A DNA stretch of 64,000 bases from Astrocystis sublimbata (GCA_022453515.1 JAJNNY010000045.1:247299-311298), one strand, 5' to 3'; shown: positions 36,664-47,617, counted from the first letter of the stretch. Notes: generated by a model from the letters alone, not told the origin. Made by a program: numbers and translations.

Positions 36664-36742
36664 AAGTCAGACGTACTATGACGAATTCCTGCTACCGTGG
36701 CTGTCTTCTCAAAGGCCCCTGACAACCATCACGTCGATGACG
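36664..36742 (+). repeat. Dispersed repeat copy A
   Basis: About 79 bp similar to 39357-39434 in the same orientation: shared blocks are GTCAGA, CTATGACGAA/TTATGATGAA, CGTGGCT, CAAAGGCCCC and CATCACGT.GATGA. The copies flank the feruloyl esterase gene. C/T and G/A differences dominate, as expected from RIP or simple decay. Mirrored in the right arm at 49878-49956. Confidence 0.6.
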
Positions 36743-38042
36743 TCCTGCTTTCAGACTTCCTCCTCCTTTCTCATTAACCTTCTCCCCGATAACCTTGGTC
36801 GAAAGTGGGAAGTTCTATAGTATAGGTAGCTACCCTAACGCACAAACATAGTTTGATCAAAACCTACTTGCACATTGAACCCAAACTTTGAGATATCCGT
36901 GCGCCAGAAATAAGCTTTCTTATGTCTAATAATGCTGTCCTACCTTGTGAATGGCATTTGTTGTTGTTAATTTTGGTGTTGGGGAAGATGAGGAAGTGTC
37001 ATCCGAAGGAGACGTGCTTCTGAGTTTTGCGTTGTTTATAAATGAAGGCGACGTCTCCCGGCTTCGTTCACTTCTCCTCTCTTTTCTCCACTGTCAATCT
37101 AAATCGACATATCTTCACATTATTTAATCTTCGCCTGTTAAGTTTTCCTATCATCATCATTCCCACATGCATCATATTCATCCATCTCCATCAATCAACA
37201 GGAGTCTGTCTTCTCATATGCTCATCGCCTGGCCTCAACACAAATGAATTGATCATGGAACTTATGTCACGATTCCGTACCTAGGTATATAAGCGCCCAC
37301 AGATGGTCGACTTTCCGAATTGACAACATTCTATCTTTTGGTAGTACAACGGTTTAAAGCTGCAGACCCGAACTGTTACAAGTTCTCAGGGTCAGGGGAT
37401 AAGAAATGAGTCGAAACACAACCATTCGAGCTTTCATCCCCCAACTGGATGCAGGGTTGATTCGCTACCCAACAGGTCGTGGTTCAAAACTCATCACAAC
37501 ACTAGCCTGCATTCTAAACCGAAGTATCGTGCCAATAGCCTTTGGCCTTGAATTGGTCTGAGCGGCGATCGATACGGATAGTAACGTGGGAAGCGATGAT
37601 TACCTAGAAGTCTCCATCCTGGTTCAATAAGCCGTTCAACTATAGTTCAACTTATCGTCTCGGAGCTTTTAGCCTAACAACTCTCCACCGCTTGCGAAGA
37701 TCTGGGGTACAACGCTATATATCAACCCACGTGGATTAGTTCATCCCCTGCAATTCCAACCGGTTTTATAGCCAGGAAAGGAAACCCGACTTGTCATCTC
37801 GTTCTGGGAGCTAATTTTTCCACCTCTGTAGTGCCCTAGTCGCGATGAGAACCGTGGAATACGACGCTTCCCCGCTGGACTACGGGGAATTTTATTTAGC
37901 CAAAACCTTTTTAGCTATAGATCAAAAGGTAATATTTCTACTTCGGTCGTACTAATTCCTATTGTATCACATATAGTTGCTCAAAAGGTACGAAAGTCTT
38001 GCGAGAATCCAATTGCTACAGCGGATATCTTTTGCCTGTTTC

Positions 38043-38053
38043 ATATATATATA
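38043..38053 (+). promoter_or_regulatory. TATA-like element upstream of feruloyl esterase
   Basis: An alternating TATATATATA run lies about 90 bp before the ATG at 38142, followed by a CT/CA-rich leader (ACCTGCATCTC, CCACCACCACCACCATC). Position and sequence fit a fungal core promoter; this is inference only. Confidence 0.4.
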
Positions 38054-38141
38054 CTGTCTATACACACCTCATGGCTATCTCTCATCCTCACCTGCATCTC
38101 AACCCTCATCCTAGGTTGCGCCCTCCACCACCACCACCATC

Positions 38142-39002
38142 ATGCATCTTTCCACCCTCTTCCTCGGCTTAACCAGCCTGACTACCCTCGCCACAGCAGC
38201 CCTCAGCTCCGGCTGCAACAAGGGTCCCACCATAACCTCCGGTGTAAAAACCATCTCCGTGAACGGGCAATCCCGAGAATTCACCATCCGCGTCCCCGAA
38301 AACTACCAGAACAACAGAGGCTACAAGCTCGTCTATGGCCTCCACTGGATCGGCGGCCGCATGGACCAAGTCGCCAACGGCGGCGACACCGGCTCCCGAA
38401 ACTGGAAATACTACGGCATGCAAGTCCTCGCCAACGAGTCGGCCATCTTCGTTGCCCCGCAAGGCATCAACGGCAACTGGGGCAACAACGGCGGCGAAGA
38501 CGTGCGATTCATCGACGCCATGAACGACTACATCGATGCCGGCCTGTGCGTCGACACCGCGCAGCGCTTCTCCATCGGCTTCTCGTTCGGCGGAGGCATG
38601 ACGTACGCTATCGCTTGCTCCCGCGCCAAGCAGTTCCGCGGCGTCGCCGTCATCGCTGGCGGAGAGCTGTCCGGGTGCGACGGCGGCAACGATCCGATTG
38701 CGTACTTTGGCATCCATGGTATTCGCGACGGGACGCTGAATATTGCGGGTGGGAGGTCGATGCGCGATCGCTTCATCAGGAATAATGGGTGTGCGAGTCT
38801 GAGCGGCGCCAAGGAGCCGGGTCAGGGGAGTAGAACGCATATTACGACGGCCGCGACGGGGTGTAAAGCGGGTTTCCCGGTCAAGTGGGCGGCGCATGAC
38901 GGCGGGCACATTCAGGCTGCGGCGGACAAGCCGGCGCCTGAGGAGAATGGGGAGGCGAGCTGGGTTGGGCCTGAGGTGTGGGATTTTTGGAATTCGTTGT
39001 AG
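38142..39002 (+). CDS. faeC: Secreted feruloyl esterase (type C/D, CE1-like alpha/beta hydrolase)
   Basis: Intronless, 286 aa. Signal peptide about residues 1-19 (MHLSTLFLGLTSLTTLATA). The mature part begins near SSGCNKGPT and shows the family hallmarks: VNGQSREFTIRVPENY, YGLHWIGG with a D-x-V loop, FVAPQG, NNGGEDV. The nucleophile elbow is GFSFGG (Ser148), followed by a likely acid in IHGIRDGTLN (Asp196) and a histidine in HDGGH (His256). These enzymes release ferulic acid from arabinoxylan and pectin in plant cell walls. The length matches fungal FaeC/FaeD proteins (about 270-290 aa). Codon use is strongly GC-ending, unlike the AT-richer flanks; this also creates a long antisense frame (38169-38909), which is a shadow. 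Confidence 0.93.
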   Translation: MHLSTLFLGLTSLTTLATAALSSGCNKGPTITSGVKTISVNGQSREFTIRVPENYQNNRGYKLVYGLHWIGGRMDQVANGGDTGSRNWKYYGMQVLANESAIFVAPQGINGNWGNNGGEDVRFIDAMNDYIDAGLCVDTAQRFSIGFSFGGGMTYAIACSRAKQFRGVAVIAGGELSGCDGGNDPIAYFGIHGIRDGTLNIAGGRSMRDRFIRNNGCASLSGAKEPGQGSRTHITTAATGCKAGFPVKWAAHDGGHIQAAADKPAPEENGEASWVGPEVWDFWNSL

Positions 39003-40173
39003 AGGGGAATGGTTTTATAAGTCCTATCAGTTCATGCTGTTATCAGATTGTTCACAATTATCCCCCCTTTTGATTCTATCTATTAAGTGTCCCCGGTGCG
39101 GTTTTACTCGAACCGCGACGTTAATGATTATCATTGTTATATCTGAAGACCTTGGAGTCAAGCTTTTGAAGCGTTCGGTATGTTCGTACACTCGGTTAAC
39201 CAAAACTTCCGACGTATACCTAGAGCTAGGCGTCAGGTGTCTAGAACGGACGCCACGAATTGAGTATGCCTTACTCGTTGGCATACTTAGGTACTCAAAC
39301 TTCGCGTGCAGGTAGGTACCTGGGTTCATGAGAAGCCTTGTGTAGCGCTTGATTTTAAAGTCAGATGTTTTATGATGAAATCTGTCGTCGTGGCTACTTT
39401 TCCAAAGGCCCCTTACGGCCATCACGTTGATGAAGATTGCGCTTCGTGATACGGTAAGCTTGCAAACCTGAACACGCTGGTGACGTCCAGTTTTCAACCT
39501 CCCTGGGTTATCGGGCCGTGGGTTACCAAGAGATGGGCTGAGCCTCTAAAACCTTACCTCTTTGCCTGCCTGCCAGCCTAGTTTGTACCCCCTATACCGC
39601 GCCGCATCGAATGGCGCATGCATGTATAATGTCGTACGAGCTTGCGACACGGATTACCCTATGTTTGAAGTTCTGAGACCTTGGCCCCCAATAGCAAGGG
39701 GCTATGTTCACGTGTAACAGTTTTATCAAGTTTCCTGCAACGCCTATACAAGTGAAACCCCCTAATCACAGGTTCAGAGGTGAGCTTAGAAAAGTCTTGG
39801 CATTTCAATAATATCCCGATGTCGTATCAGCATGGCAGTGGCAATGGCTCTGTTCCAAGGTTCTTAATGGGAACATCCTGCCTGATCTTTTGAGGCTTCT
39901 TGATGCAACGTCGATCATTTCGGGGCGGTGCATGTACGGTAGCATCGCAAGGCTTTGCACCGGAGAGTATTGCAAATGTTGCCTTGTTGTTTACATAAAT
40001 AGCGTGCAGTGCAATATAATTACCCCTCTCTGTGTCGTCGCATCAATATCTCCTTCTTTATGACAGATCCATTAGCAACTGCACGAATTCCGAACTACAG
40101 GTTATGCCCTATTCAGTTTTTATCTTCAATACACTCTTCGACTTTTGCTCGATTTCTTGACCATCTTCTCAAT
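39003..40173. other. Intergenic between feruloyl esterase and DUF6536 gene
   Basis: No gene supported. Holds the second dispersed-repeat copy (39357-39434), and AT-rich and T-rich patches near 39100-39150 and 40010-40030. Open frames of up to 156 codons in both strands lack ATG support or splice logic. Confidence 0.4.
39357..39434 (+). repeat. Dispersed repeat copy B
   Basis: Partner of 36664-36742 (roughly three-quarters identical by eye, direct orientation), lying about 350 bp beyond the esterase stop codon. Mirrored in the right arm at 47186-47263. Confidence 0.6.
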
Positions 40174-42094
40174 AATGGACACGTTCAACCCCTTCAAATC
40201 AACCGGATGGAAGAAGGCTGCTAGAATCAATTGCCTCATACTAGTCATTTTGTCGGTGATTTTGATAGCACTGTCGATCGCAACTTTATCTCGAGGATTC
40301 AAGACCGCTTTGTTCATCTACTCCGGAAACTGCAGGAGTCACAATGTAACAACAGTCAATCTTGCATTTCACCTGCTCATAAATGTGGTTTCGACTCTTG
40401 TAGTAAGTAGCTTCAACTCACATAAAGATGGACAAACTATCTTCAACACTAACTCAGTGACCCAAGTAAGTCCCCTCTAATGATTAGCCGGCCTGTTGCC
40501 CTACCAACTGCTAATGTGTGGATGATTAGGTTCGCCTCAAGCAATTTTTTCATGCAGGTTCTAAATTCACCCTCGAGGGAGGAAATCGATAAAGCCCACA
40601 TAGCAGGGTCCTGGCTTGACGTCGGCGTTCCCTCGATTCGTAACACTTTCCGGCTTTCTAGATTCAAGTCCTTATGCTGGACGTAAGCAACCCTTAGCAT
40701 CTGTGGTATTAGTCGGATAAAATTAGTTTGGAACAGAAAGAGTACATCTTCAAGGCTTGAATCTTGACGATGAAAGGTTTTCTCGATAGTTACACGACCC
40801 TGTTACCTGATGCTGACTTAACAAACAACAACAGTGCCTTGGCCATCAGCTCAATACCCATACATGTCCTATTCAATTCTACCGTCTTCAGAACAGAATA
40901 CCGTGGCGGACTATTTCACCTCACAATAGCAACCGAGAACTTCACACAAGGCGGCACCTACTTTCCCCCGGGAGCAGGACTCCTTTTCCCAGGCTCTGAT
41001 TCCTTGCCGTCTGATCGCGACTTAATTGACTATGATTACAATTTCGGGTATGATGAAAATGGAGTCTCGTGGAGCTGGGTGCAGGATTACGGATTCCTTG
41101 TGCGTGAAGCTGACTACGATGACGAAGACTCGCATGTGCTCAAAAAAATATCCACGATCGCAAAGAAGGCTGGACAATGGACCAAGATCGATGTCGATAC
41201 TTGTCAGCAAGTATATACCTCCTCCTGTCAAGGTCTATCATCAGATTATGGCAATGTCGTACTAGTTATAGATAAGCCCAGTGGCTGGATTCGAGACGAC
41301 ATTTGGAAACTCGAGGCTAACGAATCCCATTTCTGGAACCAATATGTTCCGCCGGATCAACCAAATCATCTATTATTTGACGCCGAGTGCCGTGTTCGAG
41401 AGGTTTCTTGGAACAATTACGGAACCCCTTGCAAAAATGCATGTGAAGGTGCATTTGGCGGAATGGACTCTCCAGATCACTCTATGTCTACCAACCTAAG
41501 TACTTACAACTTTGTTGATCAGTACATATCACGTGCAGTAGAGGAGGTGATCTTGGTGAACAAAAGTAAGGACCCCCTCCCGTACACTGAGAGATTTTGG
41601 AAAAGTCATGTACACCATACAGCAACAGACCTCCGGTCTTCAGCACTGGATTTATCTATTGAATACTGTTTGGTGGAACCGGTAGATGCTACTTGTTGTA
41701 AGTTGAGCTGGATTCATTGTCAAGGCTCTGCTTCTCCGTTGGAGCGGGATTGTCGTGACCTGACTAACAACATATCGCCTCCACAGGGGTTGGTGTAGCA
41801 CCGACCTTGCTACTAAGTGTTGCGATTCTCGTTGTTATGAAAACATTCACAGCTATTTTGGTCACCTCTTCCATAGGCTGTGCCGGGAAGACACCACTAG
41901 TCACCCCCGGAGATGCTATAGCGTCATTTATCACCAACCCTGACGCCACTACAGTAGGGTATTGCACGATGAACCATGGGCGAATCCGGAAAGCCTTTCG
42001 AGGCAAATTCTCCTCCTCTCCATCTGCAGCCCGGCCATGGTACGGTGCTCGTACGACTTGGGCATCAACCATAACCAAATCTCAATGGGTATAA
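40174..42094 (+). CDS. DUF6536-type membrane protein, 3'-truncated (likely pseudogene)
   Basis: Exon 1 from 40174 (STGWKKAARINCLIL with an N-terminal TM helix, then FIYSGNCRS and LLINVVSTLV). An exon carries ASSNFFMQVLNSPSREE to LCW (ends 40682). Exon 3 is 40835-41697; intron 41698-41786; exon 4 41787-42094 with a second hydrophobic segment (APTLLLSVAILVVMKTF). The junction between exon 1 and the ASSNFF segment cannot be made in phase with ordinary GT-AG signals, although joining to VLNSP at 40558 is possible. The frame ends abruptly (TKSQWV, stop) exactly where transposon-like DNA starts, while full-length relatives continue with several more transmembrane helices. I therefore read it as a truncated, probably dead copy. 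Confidence 0.65.
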
Positions 42095-42327
42095 GCTAAC
42101 CGCAGGGGCCACGGGCCATGACCTCACGGGCCACCCAGCCCCGCGACTTTTCGTGACACCGCGTATTTAATCCTAGCGTAATAACGCAACCACTTTTAAC
42201 CTTCTCTTGTTATAATTATTATTAATCGAACCGTTTTTTTTCGCTTTTTATTATAATGCTTTTAAATGATTATGATATATGTTGTTGGGGTGCCCTATGT
42301 GACGTTAAATTTGGTATGGCTGTCTGA

Positions 42328-42648
42328 GCCGCGGCTAAGAAGTGGGCAGTCCCTCGAACCACTTTATAACGCTGTATCAACGGGATTCCTATTAGAAAAG
42401 ATATTAATAGAAGCCTTTAAGCTTTATTACCTTATTTAGAAGCCCGATTAGCGTTCTGGGCGATTGGCTAGGCTAAACTAGGCTACGCACTTTTGCTCGT
42501 TAAATTCCGGCAGATTGCTAATTTACTATTAAGTGCTTCTGGCGTTACTAGAAGGGTTGGGGAAGTGTGGTATCGCGCTTTTTTTAAGCGCAATCCAATC
42601 GTTAAAGCCTTAAGATCGCGTATAATAGCTTATTCAAGGGTAAATGTG
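42328..42648 (+). pseudogene. Fot1/pogo transposase N-terminal fragment, RIP-mutated
   Basis: One frame reads AAKKWAVPRTTL, RCINGIPIRK, then LGYALLLVKFRQIANLLL, EVWYRAFFKRNPIVKALRSR and YSRVN: the Psq-type HTH followed by the Tc5/CENP-B DNA-binding domain of pogo-like transposases. It is broken by in-frame stops (a TGA just upstream at 42325, then TAA, TAA, TAG). Each is explained by C-to-T change in CGA, CAA or CAG codons, the expected outcome of repeat-induced point mutation. No intact DDE triad is visible downstream. Confidence 0.8.
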
Positions 42649-42889
42649 TAACAACTGCTCTATCTGTAATACTAAGTATAGGGTAGAGTAGGGGTCTTAG
42701 TGGGTTTATATTCCTAAAGATAAGGGCTAAGCTTATAACAAAGGATCGCTAAGCAATGTAAAGTATTATTTACTAAGTCGCTAGGAGGTTATTCCTATTT
42801 TAAAAACTATTAGTATGCTTAGATTAAATAGTGAAGTAAGGAAAGACTAGATATATAGGAATGCTGTCGAGGCTATATAGTATTTCTTT

Positions 42890-43035
42890 CCTTTATATAA
42901 TGTCTCTGCCTACTGGCTTACTTATACGATCTGGTGAGCTACTTTGGCTTACTGGCTTACTGGCGTGAGCTGGTGATCTAGGCTTACTGGCTTACTGACG
43001 TGATCTAGTGATCCTGTTACGTGACCTATTTCTTG
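42890..43035 (+). repeat. Short degenerate tandem repeat (TGGCTTACTGGCTTACT...GATC)
   Basis: Imperfect repetitions of TGGCTTACTGGCTTACT followed by a GTGAGCTGGTGATC / GTGATCTAGTGATC tail, three times in about 140 bp. It lies in the AT-rich part of the decayed element and is mirrored at 43585-43730. Confidence 0.7.
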
Positions 43036-43290
43036 GCGCTTTACGTGGCTTGTCCTCCTAGCCCCGCGCCTACCCGCTTAGGTATAACTGTCTGCCCTTA
43101 CTAGGCCTTCCTGATAGGTTGTTTTTTGTTAGTTTGTAATATTATTTCTTTTTTTCTTAGGATTATTGCTTTTAATAATTATAAGTAGTAAGTGCCTCCC
43201 TTAGTTTCTTTTCTATTTAAGTGCGATGCTTTTTACCTTTTTTTTTCTTTTTATTTATAATGTTTAATTATATCGAAAAATATTCTTGTT

Positions 43291-43330
43291 TTATAAAAAC
43301 TAAATAATATATATTATTTAGTTTTTATAA
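43291..43330. repeat. Centre of the giant palindrome, no spacer
   Basis: A perfect 40-bp palindrome, TTATAAAAACTAAATAATAT on one side and its exact complement on the other, with the axis between 43310 and 43311. All-AT at the axis (TAATATATATTA). Confidence 0.95.
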
Positions 43331-44525
43331 AACAAGAATATTTTTCGATATAATTAAACATTATAAATAAAAAGAAAAAAAAAGGTAAAAAGCATCGCAC
43401 TTAAATAGAAAGAAACTAAGGGAGGCACTTACTACTTATAATTATTAAAAGCAATAATCCTAAGAAAAAAAGAAATAATATTACAAACTAACAAAAAACA
43501 ACCTATCAGGAAGGCCTAGTAAGGGCAGACAGTTATACCTAAGCGGGTAGGCGCGGGGCTAGGAGGACAAGCCACGTAAAGCGCCAAGAAATAGGTCACG
43601 TAACAGGATCACTAGATCACGTCAGTAAGCCAGTAAGCCTAGATCACCAGCTCACGCCAGTAAGCCAGTAAGCCAAAGTAGCTCACCAGATCGTATAAGT
43701 AAGCCAGTAGGCAGAGACATTATATAAAGGAAAGAAATACTATATAGCCTCGACAGCATTCCTATATATCTAGTCTTTCCTTACTTCACTATTTAATCTA
43801 AGCATACTAATAGTTTTTAAAATAGGAATAACCTCCTAGCGACTTAGTAAATAATACTTTACATTGCTTAGCGATCCTTTGTTATAAGCTTAGCCCTTAT
43901 CTTTAGGAATATAAACCCACTAAGACCCCTACTCTACCCTATACTTAGTATTACAGATAGAGCAGTTGTTACACATTTACCCTTGAATAAGCTATTATAC
44001 GCGATCTTAAGGCTTTAACGATTGGATTGCGCTTAAAAAAAGCGCGATACCACACTTCCCCAACCCTTCTAGTAACGCCAGAAGCACTTAATAGTAAATT
44101 AGCAATCTGCCGGAATTTAACGAGCAAAAGTGCGTAGCCTAGTTTAGCCTAGCCAATCGCCCAGAACGCTAATCGGGCTTCTAAATAAGGTAATAAAGCT
44201 TAAAGGCTTCTATTAATATCTTTTCTAATAGGAATCCCGTTGATACAGCGTTATAAAGTGGTTCGAGGGACTGCCCACTTCTTAGCCGCGGCTCAGACAG
44301 CCATACCAAATTTAACGTCACATAGGGCACCCCAACAACATATATCATAATCATTTAAAAGCATTATAATAAAAAGCGAAAAAAAACGGTTCGATTAATA
44401 ATAATTATAACAAGAGAAGGTTAAAAGTGGTTGCGTTATTACGCTAGGATTAAATACGCGGTGTCACGAAAAGTCGCGGGGCTGGGTGGCCCGTGAGGTC
44501 ATGGCCCGTGGCCCCTGCGGTTAGC
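43311..44525 (-). mobile_element. RIP-decayed pogo/Fot1-like fragment, mirrored copy
   Basis: Exact mirror of 42095-43310 apart from one homopolymer base; transposase remnant at 43972-44292 on the minus strand. Not an independent insertion: its flank is also mirrored. Confidence 0.75.
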
Positions 44526-46446
44526 TTATACCCATTGAGATTTGGTTATGGTTGATGCCCAAGTCGTACGAGCACCGTACCATGGCCGGGCTGCAGATGG
44601 AGAGGAGGAGAATTTGCCTCGAAAGGCTTTCCGGATTCGCCCATGGTTCATCGTGCAATACCCTACTGTAGTGGCGTCAGGGTTGGTGATAAATGACGCT
44701 ATAGCATCTCCGGGGGTGACTAGTGGTGTCTTCCCGGCACAGCCTATGGAAGAGGTGACCAAAATAGCTGTGAATGTTTTCATAACAACGAGAATCGCAA
44801 CACTTAGTAGCAAGGTCGGTGCTACACCAACCCCTGTGGAGGCGATATGTTGTTAGTCAGGTCACGACAATCCCGCTCCAACGGAGAAGCAGAGCCTTGA
44901 CAATGAATCCAGCTCAACTTACAACAAGTAGCATCTACCGGTTCCACCAAACAGTATTCAATAGATAAATCCAGTGCTGAAGACCGGAGGTCTGTTGCTG
45001 TATGGTGTACATGACTTTTCCAAAATCTCTCAGTGTACGGGAGGGGGTCCTTACTTTTGTTCACCAAGATCACCTCCTCTACTGCACGTGATATGTACTG
45101 ATCAACAAAGTTGTAAGTACTTAGGTTGGTAGACATAGAGTGATCTGGAGAGTCCATTCCGCCAAATGCACCTTCACATGCATTTTTGCAAGGGGTTCCG
45201 TAATTGTTCCAAGAAACCTCTCGAACACGGCACTCGGCGTCAAATAATAGATGATTTGGTTGATCCGGCGGAACATATTGGTTCCAGAAATGGGATTCGT
45301 TAGCCTCGAGTTTCCAAATGTCGTCTCGAATCCAGCCACTGGGCTTATCTATAACTAGTACGACATTGCCATAATCTGATGATAGACCTTGACAGGAGGA
45401 GGTATATACTTGCTGACAAGTATCGACATCGATCTTGGTCCATTGTCCAGCCTTCTTTGCGATCGTGGATATTTTTTTGAGCACATGCGAGTCTTCGTCA
45501 TCGTAGTCAGCTTCACGCACAAGGAATCCGTAATCCTGCACCCAGCTCCACGAGACTCCATTTTCATCATACCCGAAATTGTAATCATAGTCAATTAAGT
45601 CGCGATCAGACGGCAAGGAATCAGAGCCTGGGAAAAGGAGTCCTGCTCCCGGGGGAAAGTAGGTGCCGCCTTGTGTGAAGTTCTCGGTTGCTATTGTGAG
45701 GTGAAATAGTCCGCCACGGTATTCTGTTCTGAAGACGGTAGAATTGAATAGGACATGTATGGGTATTGAGCTGATGGCCAAGGCACTGTTGTTGTTTGTT
45801 AAGTCAGCATCAGGTAACAGGGTCGTGTAACTATCGAGAAAACCTTTCATCGTCAAGATTCAAGCCTTGAAGATGTACTCTTTCTGTTCCAAACTAATTT
45901 TATCCGACTAATACCACAGATGCTAAGGGTTGCTTACGTCCAGCATAAGGACTTGAATCTAGAAAGCCGGAAAGTGTTACGAATCGAGGGAACGCCGACG
46001 TCAAGCCAGGACCCTGCTATGTGGGCTTTATCGATTTCCTCCCTCGAGGGTGAATTTAGAACCTGCATGAAAAAATTGCTTGAGGCGAACCTAATCATCC
46101 ACACATTAGCAGTTGGTAGGGCAACAGGCCGGCTAATCATTAGAGGGGACTTACTTGGGTCACTGAGTTAGTGTTGAAGATAGTTTGTCCATCTTTATGT
46201 GAGTTGAAGCTACTTACTACAAGAGTCGAAACCACATTTATGAGCAGGTGAAATGCAAGATTGACTGTTGTTACATTGTGACTCCTGCAGTTTCCGGAGT
46301 AGATGAACAAAGCGGTCTTGAATCCTCGAGATAAAGTTGCGATCGACAGTGCTATCAAAATCACCGACAAAATGACTAGTATGAGGCAATTGATTCTAGC
46401 AGCCTTCTTCCATCCGGTTGATTTGAAGGGGTTGAACGTGTCCATT
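44526..46446 (-). CDS. DUF6536-type membrane protein, truncated, mirrored copy
   Basis: Same predicted protein segments as 40174-42094, with exon 4 at 44833-44526 and exon 3 at 45785-44923. It carries the same truncation and the same phase problem near its first intron, so the defect predates any duplication or lies in the template read. Confidence 0.65.
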
Positions 46447-47617
46447 ATTGAGAAGATGGTCAAGAAATCGAGCAAAAGTCGAAGAGTGTATTGAAGATAA
46501 AAACTGAATAGGGCATAACCTGTAGTTCGGAATTCGTGCAGTTGCTAATGGATCTGTCATAAAGAAGGAGATATTGATGCGACGACACAGAGAGGGGTAA
46601 TTATATTGCACTGCACGCTATTTATGTAAACAACAAGGCAACATTTGCAATACTCTCCGGTGCAAAGCCTTGCGATGCTACCGTACATGCACCGCCCCGA
46701 AATGATCGACGTTGCATCAAGAAGCCTCAAAAGATCAGGCAGGATGTTCCCATTAAGAACCTTGGAACAGAGCCATTGCCACTGCCATGCTGATACGACA
46801 TCGGGATATTATTGAAATGCCAAGACTTTTCTAAGCTCACCTCTGAACCTGTGATTAGGGGGTTTCACTTGTATAGGCGTTGCAGGAAACTTGATAAAAC
46901 TGTTACACGTGAACATAGCCCCTTGCTATTGGGGGCCAAGGTCTCAGAACTTCAAACATAGGGTAATCCGTGTCGCAAGCTCGTACGACATTATACATGC
47001 ATGCGCCATTCGATGCGGCGCGGTATAGGGGGTACAAACTAGGCTGGCAGGCAGGCAAAGAGGTAAGGTTTTAGAGGCTCAGCCCATCTCTTGGTAACCC
47101 ACGGCCCGATAACCCAGGGAGGTTGAAAACTGGACGTCACCAGCGTGTTCAGGTTTGCAAGCTTACCGTATCACGAAGCGCAATCTTCATCAACGTGATG
47201 GCCGTAAGGGGCCTTTGGAAAAGTAGCCACGACGACAGATTTCATCATAAAACATCTGACTTTAAAATCAAGCGCTACACAAGGCTTCTCATGAACCCAG
47301 GTACCTACCTGCACGCGAAGTTTGAGTACCTAAGTATGCCAACGAGTAAGGCATACTCAATTCGTGGCGTCCGTTCTAGACACCTGACGCCTAGCTCTAG
47401 GTATACGTCGGAAGTTTTGGTTAACCGAGTGTACGAACATACCGAACGCTTCAAAAGCTTGACTCCAAGGTCTTCAGATATAACAATGATAATCATTAAC
47501 GTCGCGGTTCGAGTAAAACCGCACCGGGGACACTTAATAGATAGAATCAAAAGGGGGGATAATTGTGAACAATCTGATAACAGCATGAACTGATAGGACT
47601 TATAAAACCATTCCCCT
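46447..47617. other. Intergenic, mirror of 39003-40173
   Basis: Holds the mirrored dispersed-repeat copy B (47186-47263). No gene supported. Confidence 0.4.

Larger units (their letters stand above)
36142..38141. other. Intergenic 2 kb with local repeats
   Basis: No gene supported. It has a partial internal repeat (GTAGATTTGGAA... at about 36408 and again at 36630), one member of a dispersed repeat (36664-36742), and two homopolymers that differ between the arms (36176-36180, 36210-36212). A TTCGAATCCCGACC stretch near 36534 looks like a tRNA T-loop but lacks a pairing stem. An AT-rich segment lies at 37900-38000. Confidence 0.45.
22612..43310 (+). repeat. Left arm of giant inverted repeat (palindrome)
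   Basis: Every gene and spacer from 22612 to 43310 recurs reverse-complemented in 43311-64000. Paired coordinates sum to 86621 at the centre and fall stepwise to 86614 at the outer end. Each step is a homopolymer length difference at which this arm has the extra base (43209-43212, 36176-36180, 36210-36212, 32900-32901, 32741-32742, 32132-32133, 29658-29663); a further two-base difference lies at 22616-22620. I found no base substitutions in the stretches compared. There is no spacer between arms. The outer boundary is not seen because the window ends inside the repeat. Confidence 0.97.
42095..43310 (+). mobile_element. RIP-decayed pogo/Fot1-like (Tc1/mariner superfamily) transposon fragment, left copy
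   Basis: Starts at a TATA|AGCTAACCGCAGGGGCC junction in the DUF6536 gene, consistent with TA target preference. It has a GC-rich subterminal part and then a very AT-rich body. The first ~320 nt of coding sequence (42328-42648) align by eye with pogo/Fot1 helix-turn-helix regions. The catalytic DDE part is not recognisable, and the far end is lost at the palindrome centre. Confidence 0.75.

Noticed and set aside
38169..38909. 246-codon minus-strand frame opposite the feruloyl esterase (and its mirror 47711-48451)
   Set aside because: It is antisense to a well-supported enzyme with strong GC third-position bias, which opens the complementary frame; it has no recognisable domain.
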